This document shows, one piece after another, positions 15,263 through 24,518 of a stretch of 62,052 nt of DNA. A program made the translations under genes and the position numbers. Source of the DNA: SICV01 sp964372375 (lineage in GTDB: Archaea > Nanobdellota > Nanobdellia > Pacearchaeales > GW2011-AR1). Where the stretch lies: the NCBI GenBank assembly GCA_964372375.1, contig CAYJQF010000001.1, forward strand, positions 1 through 62,052, given 5' to 3'. How positions within the stretch are numbered: position 1 is the stretch's first letter; each line of letters begins with the position of its first letter. The notes under the pieces were generated by a model that was not told the origin of the DNA, searched no databases, and was given only the letters and a program-made list of their open reading frames with translations.

Positions 15263-15901
15263 TTATACTTTTTTTGCGAGTCTAAATAGTGACTCGTAAA
15301 AATCTGCCATATACAGTCCTTCTTTAGCTGAGATTCCTATAACTTCATATTCAGGAAATGCAGTCTCGACTTTCTTCACATCTGCTTTTCTCAGGTCAAT
15401 CTTATTGGCAGCAATAAGCACAGGTATACTCCGTGCTACTAAATTGCCGATAATAGTGATATTTACCTGCGAATATGGATTTTCAGTTGCATCAAGCACA
15501 ATGACCACTGCATCCATATCATCGAGCCACTGGATAGACTCAATAATCCCTTGTGTCGCTTCTTTGGCGCGTTTTTTAGCTTCTCCTTTTTTAACTCCAT
15601 ACTTGAGAAAATCTTCATAGTCAATTTTAGTGGCAATACCTGGTGTATCTACCATCTTGAAAACAAGCGTTTTTCCTTTGTGCTTGATTTCTACTCGTTC
15701 TTTAAACTGCACATGTCTTGTTTCATGGGGAATCCTGCTTACAACACCAATTTCCTCCCCAGTCCAGTCTTTACAGATTCTATTTGCAAGACTTGTCTTT
15801 CCTGCATTTGGCGGTCCATAGAAACCAATCTTAATTGCCTGCTTGCGGCCAAATATTCTGGCGAGCATGCGCCTTGAGAAATTCTTGATTATTTTAAACA
15901 T
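15263..15901 (-). CDS. oapA: Era-like GTPase (OapA-like)
   Basis: 212 residues. A short basic N-terminus is followed by a small GTPase domain: G1 GPPNAGKTS, G3 DTPG, G4 NKID and G5 in GISAKEG. The Era/Obg-like GTPase is typical of the archaeal OapABC module. The start lies five bases after the stop of the 889-residue surface protein gene, with a GGAG site about 11 bases before the ATG, so it is probably the second gene of that transcript, followed by the DUF2073 gene. Role unknown. Confidence 0.9.
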   Translation of the reverse strand: MFKIIKNFSRRMLARIFGRKQAIKIGFYGPPNAGKTSLANRICKDWTGEEIGVVSRIPHETRHVQFKERVEIKHKGKTLVFKMVDTPGIATKIDYEDFLKYGVKKGEAKKRAKEATQGIIESIQWLDDMDAVVIVLDATENPYSQVNITIIGNLVARSIPVLIAANKIDLRKADVKKVETAFPEYEVIGISAKEGLYMADFYESLFRLAKKV

Positions 15902-15906
15902 AGGTG

Positions 15907-18576
15907 TTAGACTCCTGGTCTTTTAATAAATCTTCCGTCGCCCCCTTTTTGCTGCCTTTTTGCAATTTCTGCCTGAATTTTTTCTTGTTCTCTCTTCCTA
16001 AAGAGGGGAATTTCATACATTCCTGTCCGCTTTCCGTCAAGCTTATTGAAAGCATATATTATTTGTTCACTTCTCCATCCTGTTTCGCTCAGCTTTCTGC
16101 GTATTACAGCATCCGATAAGGTTGCAATTCTTGAATTATGTATAAACGTGATGCTATTATACAAATCATCTGGATTTTTGAATAAGTATGCTTCATAATG
16201 TTTCTTGTACCATTCTTGTAATACAATATATAACGTAAAAATAAGGATAAGTGCAAGGGAACTCCATAAAAGAATCCATTCAAGAGGCAAGCGAGGGTTA
16301 GTAGTTTCTTGCGTGCTGTATGTTCCTAGGACTGGAATGAGTGGAGAAAGGTACATCCCTAACTGCGTAATGTCTTGTTCTCCAGCAATGAAGAAGCTGA
16401 CACTGCTTTCATTCGTTAAAAGAGCAGTGCCAGACGAAGAGTCTCCCGCAAGTGCTCGTTGTCCATAGTTTTTCATAAAAGTAATCTCATCTGCAGGATA
16501 ATCAATGATGAAATATGCCTCGCTTGTATTTTGCGCCTGTTTGTTGAAAGTAACAGTAAAAAAAGTGAGTAAGGGAGTATCTTGACTAAGAGCATCTCTA
16601 AGGGTAATGACTTCGAAATCAATACGAGGAGCATAATTTTGCTGTATCCAGTAAATGATGTTCGACTTGAGTTCATCGCGTTTATTATTAGAAATATTGT
16701 ATTGAGAAAGTGCTTCTATATATGATATATCAATTCCTTCAAGGCCAAGTGCCAAAGGAAGGGTACCCTTTCGCTCGCTCGCTAATCCTTCAGGAATCCG
16801 TAACGCGAGCAAAGAGGTTATCAGTTCACTGTATTGAGCATCGCTTGCGTTGCTTGCAACAGTAAGAGTAGCAAGTTCGGCATGTAATTGAGAACTATTA
16901 ATATTCTGTTTGAGGAGCGGCTGTATCCAACGAGGGTAACTTTCAATTTGAAAGCTGAGATTAGCGACGCGCGTGTTTAAAAGTGCAAGCAGTCGCTCTG
17001 CTGACTCGCGTGCATTTCCAGCATAGAGTGTAAACTTTTGTGTGATACTTAAACCTCTATCACTAGTAAGCGTAACTTCTATCGTATAGTTGCTCGTGTT
17101 TGTATACGTATGGCTTACTATCTTTCCTTGTGTAACTAGTTGAGAGCCATCGCCAAACTTCCAGATAGCAGCGGTAATGTTTTCATTGGTTAGCGCAACA
17201 AATGTGGTTGGAGTGCCTAAGAACGCGAATCGCGGTGTAATCGTGAAATTAAATCCAGGGGAAATGGTTAATGCTAAAGAGGTGTTAAAAATACGTTTGC
17301 CTTGCAAATACAGGTCAAACTTTTTTTGTGAGGTAGTCAAAGGAATAGTAAACTGTGCTGGTGCAAGGTCTATAGTTACACGCGGTGCAGAAATACTTGC
17401 ATTGGTTACATAGATCTTGTTGAGCTTCCGGTAGGTTTTTACGTTGCCCGGAGTTGCTTCATATACAATCGACGCATTAGTAAAAGTGAGCGTCTGGTGG
17501 ATTCCGGTAAAAGTAAAGGGCAGTATGCAGCCACCAGTACAATTGCGTCCGTAGGTTTGTTCTATATAGTCATCAAGATAGGATCCGAAATCTTCATGTT
17601 CAATATTTTGATACGCTTGCTTGATACTTAAGTCGTGGAGAGTACTGTACGGCAACGGGCGGGTAAAGAGCTCATAGTCAAAAACGGCTTCCTGTGATCC
17701 GAGCAGATTTGCTGTTCCACAGATTGCTCCTGACTCTTCAGCGCGAATTTGATACGTTGCACTATTTGAACTTGAAGAGAGACAAACAAAGTAATTTCCT
17801 GAATGAGTCACGGATCGATTTACAACACAGCTTACTTCTTGCATTTCCTGTTGTAACAGCGGCAAGGTACAATCGCCTACATAGGCAGTTTCATTATCAT
17901 AGAGCTCCATTTTCAGGACGGCGAGGTTTGTGGTAGTATTTTTTACCAGTGCACCAAGTTCATATGCAGGCGCTGGTTCAAGATGAACGCGTTCACATAA
18001 ACCTTGTTCGGTTACTTTCAGGGAAGAATAGCTATTTTCTGGTAAGGAAGGACTGAAACAACCATAGTTTTTTGCTTTGGTGCAAAGGTAGCCAGCACTA
18101 AACTGTGTATTCTGAACGTAGGTCTTTCCTTGGTCAAGCAAATCAATGAGTAGTTGTCGAGTACAAGAAACACCGCTATCACTGTTAATGAGAAAATCAG
18201 CATCCTGAATGTATACTTCTCTTCCGGTGATATTGAAACCAATAAGCTGCGCATTATCGATGCTCGTGCTTGTGATTTCTCCTTCCCGCATCCCATAGGT
18301 ACGTTGGCAGCCAGGTACACTACAGGTATAATCACTCCCTTCTACAAGGTTATTGCGTTTCAAGAGTTCCAATAACGTTATAGAGCCATTAAAGGTGCTC
18401 GTGAGTACTGAAGAAGCGGGTTCATGGTTTAATTGTAACTCTAGAGAACCCTTGATACTGCTTCCTCCCCCATAATCACGATCTATATGCTCATCAAGAA
18501 AAGTAAATGTTGCAGCTACCTCAGGCAGTAAGAAAAGACAGCAAACTAAGAAACAGAGCACACTTGCTTTTTTCAT
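15907..18576 (-). CDS. Large surface protein with PKD-like domain and cytosolic tail
   Basis: 889 residues. The signal peptide is about 22 residues (MKKASVLCFLVCCLFLLPEVAA). A Cys-rich, N-glycosylation-sequon-rich ectodomain follows, with a PKD-like domain around residues 455-535 (IWKFGDGSQLV, HTYTNTSNYTIEVTLTS). A transmembrane helix lies near residue 770 (WILLWSSLALILIFTLYIVL), then a cytosolic tail of about 100 residues with SDAVIRRKLSETGWRSEQI and a basic end. TCTTTTTAAAG lies about 27 bases upstream, giving a leaderless start. Likely a membrane-anchored adhesin or pilus-associated protein. Downstream it runs into the OapA/OapB genes. Confidence 0.8.
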   Translation of the reverse strand: MKKASVLCFLVCCLFLLPEVAATFTFLDEHIDRDYGGGSSIKGSLELQLNHEPASSVLTSTFNGSITLLELLKRNNLVEGSDYTCSVPGCQRTYGMREGEITSTSIDNAQLIGFNITGREVYIQDADFLINSDSGVSCTRQLLIDLLDQGKTYVQNTQFSAGYLCTKAKNYGCFSPSLPENSYSSLKVTEQGLCERVHLEPAPAYELGALVKNTTTNLAVLKMELYDNETAYVGDCTLPLLQQEMQEVSCVVNRSVTHSGNYFVCLSSSSNSATYQIRAEESGAICGTANLLGSQEAVFDYELFTRPLPYSTLHDLSIKQAYQNIEHEDFGSYLDDYIEQTYGRNCTGGCILPFTFTGIHQTLTFTNASIVYEATPGNVKTYRKLNKIYVTNASISAPRVTIDLAPAQFTIPLTTSQKKFDLYLQGKRIFNTSLALTISPGFNFTITPRFAFLGTPTTFVALTNENITAAIWKFGDGSQLVTQGKIVSHTYTNTSNYTIEVTLTSDRGLSITQKFTLYAGNARESAERLLALLNTRVANLSFQIESYPRWIQPLLKQNINSSQLHAELATLTVASNASDAQYSELITSLLALRIPEGLASERKGTLPLALGLEGIDISYIEALSQYNISNNKRDELKSNIIYWIQQNYAPRIDFEVITLRDALSQDTPLLTFFTVTFNKQAQNTSEAYFIIDYPADEITFMKNYGQRALAGDSSSGTALLTNESSVSFFIAGEQDITQLGMYLSPLIPVLGTYSTQETTNPRLPLEWILLWSSLALILIFTLYIVLQEWYKKHYEAYLFKNPDDLYNSITFIHNSRIATLSDAVIRRKLSETGWRSEQIIYAFNKLDGKRTGMYEIPLFRKREQEKIQAEIAKRQQKGGDGRFIKRPGV

Positions 18577-18614
18577 ACTTCCTTGAATAACCAGTTCTTT
18601 AAAAAGATACCGTA

Positions 18615-21600
18615 CTAGCTGGCACTGCTTCTCCGGGTAGCAAAGAAGTAAAACAAGGCAAGTATTCCTAGTGCTGCTATAAACTGTACTGAGCCAAAGA
18701 ACGGCAGTTCAAATGCAGGTCGCCCACAAGGTATGGGATACTCTCCAGGAGTGCAGCTGAAGCAGGCTAAAGAACCTTCAGGAGATGCATCTACATGAAC
18801 GCGATAATATCCATTCACACATGAACTGATATTGGTAGCATGTTCATAGCAGCTTCCCATACTAACGCCAGCACTCGTCTGGATAGTCGTGTTTAAGACA
18901 CATTGAGCGTCTTTCCAGGCGCAGCTTGCAACAACAATGCCAGCACTACAACTATTTTCCTGGGAACTTTGTTGGTATTGCCATAATCCGTACGCATCAC
19001 GCTCACACTCAGACTTTGTCCCATAGTTTTCACAGCGTATTGGTGCGTTGTCTGGCTTGGGCACACAACCAGAGGTTTCACTGCATACATAGTTTGCTGG
19101 ACAGCACTCATCACTGGTGCCCGCATTCCCATCTCTTCCTTTACAGGCATTGCTGTTATAGTTTTGTATCGAGCTTGAATAATTAGTAGTCCCCTGAATA
19201 GCGACGATACCTCCTTGGTTATTTATTACGGTGAAGTTATAGCCGCGATTGATACATTCTCCAAGAGTAAAGTTGCGGGTAAAGCTTCCCTGCAAGTTCA
19301 TACTTCCTGAAGTATAAGTAGCAACAACCTTGAAGGCTTTATCGAATAAAATGGAAGAATGTTCACTTCTGCTAAAAGTTCTGCTTCCTTGTACTTCGCC
19401 AAGACCAGAGAGAAAAGCAGGAAGTTCAGTTCCCTGATTGAACGTGCTCCAGGTAAAGTTGATAGCTGCAAAGCCAGGACTGGGATTTGCATTACTCACA
19501 CTGACATTATTGGAACAGCCAGGAGGCGCATTTGCCGTTTGTCCAGGACAAGTACCTGCAAGACAGGTAATGGTTCCCGAACAGCTTGCATTGTAACTGC
19601 TGTTAATAATATAAGTATCTTGAGCGCTGAAAGGCACGCTTACTGAGCTGAGGTTAGCAAGAGGAATGCTCTCATCTTGTTTAGGCTTATCAATAAATAC
19701 AGAGAGATCAGCATTCATACTTATAACAAGCAGCGCAATCTGTGCTTCTACTGATACACAACCAGGAATAGTTGCTTGTAAGGTAATCGTTTTCTGCCCA
19801 GAAGTAGCAAGGAGATACGTGAAGGTATCTTCATTTCGTATAATGGCATCTTCAGCAATGCTCCAGCGCACGCTGCTTCCTGAGGGGAGTGCAGTGTGTG
19901 CAAAGATAACGGAGGTATTTGCAAAGTAAATGCCTTTATGGACTGGCGAAGCAATACTCACTTCACAGCCGCTGCCAGCAATAACTCCCGCAGTTTTACT
20001 AGTAGTTAAAATACCAGAGCCAATTGCTTTGCCTGAGACGCTCGCGTTGAAATAAAATTCAAGATACTGATCGCTTGAACCGTAGTCTTCATCAAAGAAT
20101 CCCTGTCCAACGCCCGCAGCAATATCACTGTCAGTAATGGTCCAATTGGCACGCGCAATACCCTGCACATCAACTACTCCAGTCAAGTTTGCATTTCCTG
20201 TTCGTATAGGATCATCAACTGATGCATCTTTCTCCCAAATCTCAAAGGTGACTGCTGTACCTGGAGTAAAATTGGTTTCTGCATACAAAACAACTGAGGA
20301 ATACCTGCTTGCACTGCTTACAGAAAGTGCGGTAGTTCTATCGCGCCAACTTGCTCCATTGAATCCCAGAACTCTAAATCCCTGGGCAAGACAGCACACT
20401 TTTTGAGGGTAAGAATAAGAAGCAACAGCAAGATGCGCATTTGTCTGCGAGGAGAGAGTAAGAATCGCTTGTTCACCAGCGCTACAAGTGCTCTTGAGAG
20501 TGCAAGAAAGAACACCATAACACACCGTTATAGGGTAATGTGATAAAGTAGCATCTTCAGCATGCGCATTGCTTACTGATGAGAGTTTCACAATGCTATT
20601 GCTCCCCGTACACGTCCAAGGATTGTTGCTGCCAGTATAGTTACTTCCAAAAATCTTGTCATAACATATTGAATATTGTGCATTTACATCTTTATTAGTT
20701 ACATTAAAGACTGCCGTATGAGAATTATTTTGGCTGTATAAAGAAAGTATTGTTTGATTCTCTGCTGAGCACATGTTTGTTCCTGATTGTGAAACAGATT
20801 GTGCAATTGTATAATTGATGATGACTAGACCATTAGCTCCTGCAGCTCCACCGGTTGTAGTAGGAACTCCAAACTGACTAGACCTATGCATCCCACCTCC
20901 CCCTCCTCCTCCAGGAGCCTTACCCTGATTAGCAGGTGTTGGTACATTACTTATCGTGCAATCTAGACCATTACCGCCGTCCCCAACTCTTGAACCAACG
21001 AGGAATGTAAGCACTCCATTAGCAAAAATAGCTCCGCCTCCACTTACACCTCCCCCTCCTCCGCTATTCATACTACCATCACCGCCACGAATAGATGTAT
21101 AATTACCTCCAATTCCTCCAATTCCACATCCATCTGGACGTCCCGCACTCCAGAATCCATATCCTCCAATTCCCGCCCATCCTCCAGGGATAGACCTCTG
21201 AACCGCATTACTTGTTCCTCCATTTCCAGCAAAAGCACCACCTATTTGATAGCTTCCTTCTCCCCCTCCCCCACCGCCAGTTGCATTAAGTGCCACACCA
21301 TTTCCTGAAAATGTAGTTGTTCCTCCATTCAATCCTTTCGAGGCACCAACACTTCCTCCATTACCTCCACTACCCACCACGATAGTATAAGTAGTGCCCG
21401 GTAGTACATTTATTGTTTGGAGACCATAGCCTCCTCCCCCACCTCCTCCCCCACCACTAGTAAAGAAATCTCGAATACCTGGTTCCACATAATATTTTGC
21501 AGCACCAGGACCGCCACCTCCTCCCCCACCCCAAAGTTCAACACTAATTGAGTAAACATTAGCAGGAACAGTCCACGTAGATGGATTAAAAGAGCTATCA

Positions 21601-21686
21601 AAAACAACTTGCTCAGCGCGCGCATATCCAAGAAAAAGGATAAAAAAAATTATTGAGAATACTACCAGGAAATGAAATCGCCTCAT
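18615..21686 (-). CDS. Giant glycine-rich surface protein
   Basis: 1,023 residues from the ATG at 21686. TTTATAAATA at 21708-21717 lies 26 bases upstream of it and inside the longer frame, so the upstream start (21734) is rejected. A signal peptide (MRRFHFLVVFSIIFFILF) is followed by a glycine-rich domain of about 260 residues (WTVPANVYSISVELWGGGGG and many GGNGG stretches). Three Cys modules of the LSSxTNAH type come next (DNA about 20,395-20,780), then Ig/PKD-like beta segments, a Cys-rich region, and a C-terminal helix with a short basic end (FIAALGILALFYFFATRR). Type: a secreted, membrane-anchored adhesin-like protein. Confidence 0.8.
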   Translation of the reverse strand: MRRFHFLVVFSIIFFILFLGYARAEQVVFDSSFNPSTWTVPANVYSISVELWGGGGGGGPGAAKYYVEPGIRDFFTSGGGGGGGGGYGLQTINVLPGTTYTIVVGSGGNGGSVGASKGLNGGTTTFSGNGVALNATGGGGGGEGSYQIGGAFAGNGGTSNAVQRSIPGGWAGIGGYGFWSAGRPDGCGIGGIGGNYTSIRGGDGSMNSGGGGGVSGGGAIFANGVLTFLVGSRVGDGGNGLDCTISNVPTPANQGKAPGGGGGGGMHRSSQFGVPTTTGGAAGANGLVIINYTIAQSVSQSGTNMCSAENQTILSLYSQNNSHTAVFNVTNKDVNAQYSICYDKIFGSNYTGSNNPWTCTGSNSIVKLSSVSNAHAEDATLSHYPITVCYGVLSCTLKSTCSAGEQAILTLSSQTNAHLAVASYSYPQKVCCLAQGFRVLGFNGASWRDRTTALSVSSASRYSSVVLYAETNFTPGTAVTFEIWEKDASVDDPIRTGNANLTGVVDVQGIARANWTITDSDIAAGVGQGFFDEDYGSSDQYLEFYFNASVSGKAIGSGILTTSKTAGVIAGSGCEVSIASPVHKGIYFANTSVIFAHTALPSGSSVRWSIAEDAIIRNEDTFTYLLATSGQKTITLQATIPGCVSVEAQIALLVISMNADLSVFIDKPKQDESIPLANLSSVSVPFSAQDTYIINSSYNASCSGTITCLAGTCPGQTANAPPGCSNNVSVSNANPSPGFAAINFTWSTFNQGTELPAFLSGLGEVQGSRTFSRSEHSSILFDKAFKVVATYTSGSMNLQGSFTRNFTLGECINRGYNFTVINNQGGIVAIQGTTNYSSSIQNYNSNACKGRDGNAGTSDECCPANYVCSETSGCVPKPDNAPIRCENYGTKSECERDAYGLWQYQQSSQENSCSAGIVVASCAWKDAQCVLNTTIQTSAGVSMGSCYEHATNISSCVNGYYRVHVDASPEGSLACFSCTPGEYPIPCGRPAFELPFFGSVQFIAALGILALFYFFATRRSSAS

Positions 21687-21717
21687 AGCTCCTGAAGCTT
21701 CTTTCTCTTTATAAATA

Positions 21718-22140
21718 TTATCGGGCTTGCGCACGGAACAAGAACACCTTTACCCGCTGAGGATTGATCGTTTCCTGAGCAGGAAGGGCACTAATAAGGC
21801 GCTCACCGGCGCAAATATCAAGGTTATCAAGCCCGCTTTCATTCAAAGCACAGCCAATCTCATCTACAGGGCCGCAAACACTAACCCTCGATGCGATACC
21901 TGGATTGGCAATCCGTGCATCAACAAATATCTTAATCACGGTGGTCTGATGAGAGAGGGCGTTTTCACGCAATGAATTATTCTTTGCAATCTCATCTAAC
22001 AAACCAGGAATGAGCGAGCAGAGACTATTTATAGGCGATTCTGCTTGACGGTATGAAAGTACAACTAATACTGCTCCAATAATGATGAGAATAGACACCA
22101 GCGCTTCAACGATTCTAAGCCATCCTTGTTTATTTACCAT
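21718..22140 (-). CDS. Pilin-like minor subunit
   Basis: 140 residues. Its N-terminus MVNKQGWLRIVEALVSILIIIG has the charged leader, Glu in the helix and hydrophobic core of archaeal pilin-like proteins; the rest is an extracytoplasmic head with four Cys residues. It overlaps the 3' end of the upstream pilin-like gene by seven bases, so translation is coupled, and it precedes the giant glycine-rich protein. Probably a minor pilin or assembly scaffold; no specific family recognised. Confidence 0.65.
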   Translation of the reverse strand: MVNKQGWLRIVEALVSILIIIGAVLVVLSYRQAESPINSLCSLIPGLLDEIAKNNSLRENALSHQTTVIKIFVDARIANPGIASRVSVCGPVDEIGCALNESGLDNLDICAGERLISALPAQETINPQRVKVFLFRAQAR

Positions 22141-22835
22141 ATTTTTACCTCTACATCGCCAAAGACAAACCGCCCATCTGTTCTAAGAATTTCAACTCGT
22201 TTTGTCTTTGCATACACGGTGGTTTTGAGAAGCAGAGGCTTTTCCATGAGTATCCTGTCTCCTTCTGAGAAACTGACAGCGATACCGAGCTCATAGCCGG
22301 CGCCAAGACCAAGGGCTGCTTTTGTCTGTTCGTACTCTTTCGTATAGGTAGTATTCAGAGCAAGCAGCCGCTGCTCTGAAAGTAACGTTATGTTTGTCTT
22401 TGAGGCAAGAGCATACAAGTGCTCTTGAACCTGCCCCTTTGAATGTACGGTCCCATATGCAGTACGTAAGTCAGGACTGACTCTCACAAATACCAGTTTC
22501 TCATTTCCTTGGCGCTCAAAGTAGATGATATCGTGCTCCAGGGACGAAGGTAATATCGCTCCCGTATAGTTGACTACTTGGACACCAACGCCTGCAAAGG
22601 TTCGAGAAAGATTAACTGCAAGAAAGGTAGTGCTCTCTGGTGCGCTTAGGGCAAGGCTATACTGCTCTACTCCAACACTGGTATTTCTACTAAGTTGTTC
22701 TAGTAGGTATGGAGTGAAGCTTGGGTCCTCAGAAGTATGTTTTGTAGTAAAAAAGTATAAAGCGAAAAGCACTGCCCCTATGAAGAGGACGGAAGCAAGG
22801 ATTATTTCTACATGACTCATTCCTCTTTGGTACAT
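22134..22835 (-). CDS. Pilin-like membrane protein
   Basis: 234 residues from the ATG at 22835 (MYQRGMSHVEIILASV). TATATAAAAG near 22854-22863 sits about 23 bases before this ATG; starts at 22874, 22841 or 22820 remain possible. A pilin-like hydrophobic N-terminus (VEIILASVLFIGAVLFALYFF) carries the typical Glu. The long head is beta-rich without a recognised domain. Its promoter faces away from the ArmA-like methyltransferase gene, so the two are divergent across about 80 bases. It starts the surface cluster that continues to 15,907. Confidence 0.65.
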   Translation of the reverse strand: MYQRGMSHVEIILASVLFIGAVLFALYFFTTKHTSEDPSFTPYLLEQLSRNTSVGVEQYSLALSAPESTTFLAVNLSRTFAGVGVQVVNYTGAILPSSLEHDIIYFERQGNEKLVFVRVSPDLRTAYGTVHSKGQVQEHLYALASKTNITLLSEQRLLALNTTYTKEYEQTKAALGLGAGYELGIAVSFSEGDRILMEKPLLLKTTVYAKTKRVEILRTDGRFVFGDVEVKIW

Positions 22836-22912
22836 ACACATGCCACTCTCGAATCTTTTATATACTTTCTGCATGCAAACAGCTTTTTATAATCGTCTTT
22901 GTTCAATACTAA

Positions 22913-23689
22913 GTGACGCTCTTACAGGAATTGACTACGTTGCTGAAGCAGAAGCGAGAACTTCAGGATATTGCAGAGAGCGTAGTGCAAACAACACTTG
23001 AAGAGCAGTTACGAAAAAACAAGCTCTCGACAACAGCGAATCTAACTGCCAAGGAGAAAAAAATACTGGTAAAGGAAGCGCGCGCAGTACTGAGACAGTC
23101 AGCTGGCCAGTATCATGCTCCCTTATCAAAAGCAGCAACTGTACCGGAATTGCTCAAAAGCCACACCTCTACAAGGGAGAGACAGGCACTATATCCCTTG
23201 CTTAAGCGGAAAATACACGAGCTTAAGGTTACTTCTGTTCTTGACCTTGGCTGTGGGTTGAATCCTCTTGCATTAGCGGAGCCCTCTGTGAGATATTATG
23301 CAGCAGATATTCGCCAGGATGATCTTGCACGAGTGGATGCTTTCTTCAAGAAACACAATATCAAAGGCAAAGCATTTGTGTATGATGCTAAAAGGATAGA
23401 TACTTCATTGCCACCTGTTGATCTTTGTCTTTTGATGCAACTAGTCGACGTTCTGGAAAAGCGAGGACACAAACTTGCAGAAAAGATTCTCACTACGGTA
23501 TCTGCCCGTTATTTTTGTATTAGTTTTGCAACAAAAACGATTTCAGGGAGACCTATGAATCATCCGCAGCGAGGGTGGATTGAGCGCCTCTTACTCCGTC
23601 TCGGGTATCCCTTTGAATGCATAAAGACCAAAAAGGAGATTTTCTACTTTGCTGAGAAGCCTAAAGTAATTTCACCCCAGTCGCGATGA
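22913..23689 (+). CDS. ArmA/Rmt-like (FmrO family) 16S rRNA methyltransferase
   Basis: 258 residues from a GTG at 22913, with TTTTTATAA about 25 bases upstream. The N-terminal helical domain (1-105) includes LLKSHTSTRERQALY. The Rossmann SAM domain has VLDLGCGLNPLAL (109-121), a YYAADI segment, VDLCLLMQLVDVLEK and CISFATKTISGRPM (202-215). From memory of ArmA, each of these aligns with an equivalent segment (HSSTNER, LDFGCGFNPLAL, VVFLLKMLPVL, VISFPIKSLSGKEKGM). ArmA/Rmt enzymes methylate N7 of G1405 in helix 44 of 16S rRNA and give aminoglycoside resistance. The rRNA target here is inference. It is the only plus-strand gene in a minus-strand pilus region. Confidence 0.85.
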   Translation: MTLLQELTTLLKQKRELQDIAESVVQTTLEEQLRKNKLSTTANLTAKEKKILVKEARAVLRQSAGQYHAPLSKAATVPELLKSHTSTRERQALYPLLKRKIHELKVTSVLDLGCGLNPLALAEPSVRYYAADIRQDDLARVDAFFKKHNIKGKAFVYDAKRIDTSLPPVDLCLLMQLVDVLEKRGHKLAEKILTTVSARYFCISFATKTISGRPMNHPQRGWIERLLLRLGYPFECIKTKKEIFYFAEKPKVISPQSR

Positions 23690-24518
23690 GATATGCCGAT
23701 ACCACAAGGAAGAATGAATGTTTAATGCCTGCTTTAAGTGATCCTTCAGTGAGTTTTCCAATTGCAAAACCAGTAAAGAATCCCTGTGCCATGAGCAGAT
23801 ATAAAAAAAGATTAGTAAGCTCATCTACTGTAAAAACAGGGGTATTTGTGCTTACTGCTTCAAGGGCTGATGCGCTTGCTCCAACTCCTTTAAAGGAAGT
23901 AATCTGGACCGCAAGCGGCAGAATTTTAAACTCCATAACAAGCATAATGCCAATAAAAATAAAGAAGATAATGTATCCCTGTACAACTAAATTCGATATT
24001 GCTGCTTTGCGTTCTTTCTTCAGCTTTTCAACTTCGGAAATAGACTTGGCAACTGAATCAAGAATGTAGTCAATCTCTCCACCTGCTCGCTCAGCTTCGC
24101 TAATAAGTCCTACCGCTCGGGTGATTACTGGATTGTCAACATCTCGGGCAAAGTTCTGAAGCGCCTGATTTACTGGAATTCCCAGAGCTATTTGATTCGC
24201 TAACTTACTAACTGAGGGGCTCAGCGGTCCATAATTCTTCTTGCTAATGTTTACTATACTCTTGCTAATGGGTGTCCCGGTAATAACGCTTTCTGCGAGA
24301 TTCCTAGAAAATTCAAGAAACAGAGCATTAATTTCTTCTTCACGCTTGCTTTCACTCACAAGGCTTACGATAAAAGGCAATGCGATAACAACTATTCCTA
24401 TGCCTGCTATAAAGTAGAAAAGGTTCTTCTGCTCCTGTACAAAAAAGAAGATACTTCCAATTACTATAAGAACAATACCAGCAACAATGCCTATCCAATG
24501 TGTCTTTTTAAGTTTCAT
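23661..24518 (-). CDS. tadC: Type II/IV pilus membrane platform protein (T2SSF, TadC-like)
   Basis: 285 residues. Two N-terminal helices, then the T2SSF domain (FLEFSRNLAESVITGTPISKS, ALQNFARDVDNPVITRAVGLI, EAERAGGEIDYIL) and three C-terminal helices. It is the inner-membrane platform on which the ATPase drives pilus assembly. It overlaps the stop codon of the upstream T2SSF gene by one base and overlaps the 3' end of the methyltransferase gene on the opposite strand by 29 bases. Symbol by analogy with Tad/FlaJ systems. Confidence 0.88.
   Translation of the reverse strand: MKLKKTHWIGIVAGIVLIVIGSIFFFVQEQKNLFYFIAGIGIVVIALPFIVSLVSESKREEEINALFLEFSRNLAESVITGTPISKSIVNISKKNYGPLSPSVSKLANQIALGIPVNQALQNFARDVDNPVITRAVGLISEAERAGGEIDYILDSVAKSISEVEKLKKERKAAISNLVVQGYIIFFIFIGIMLVMEFKILPLAVQITSFKGVGASASALEAVSTNTPVFTVDELTNLFLYLLMAQGFFTGFAIGKLTEGSLKAGIKHSFFLVVSAYLIATGVKLL

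Noticed and set aside
20880..21560. C-rich low-complexity plus strand, considered as a repeat array
   Set aside because: It is the glycine codons of the giant minus-strand protein; units are irregular and not a CRISPR or satellite.
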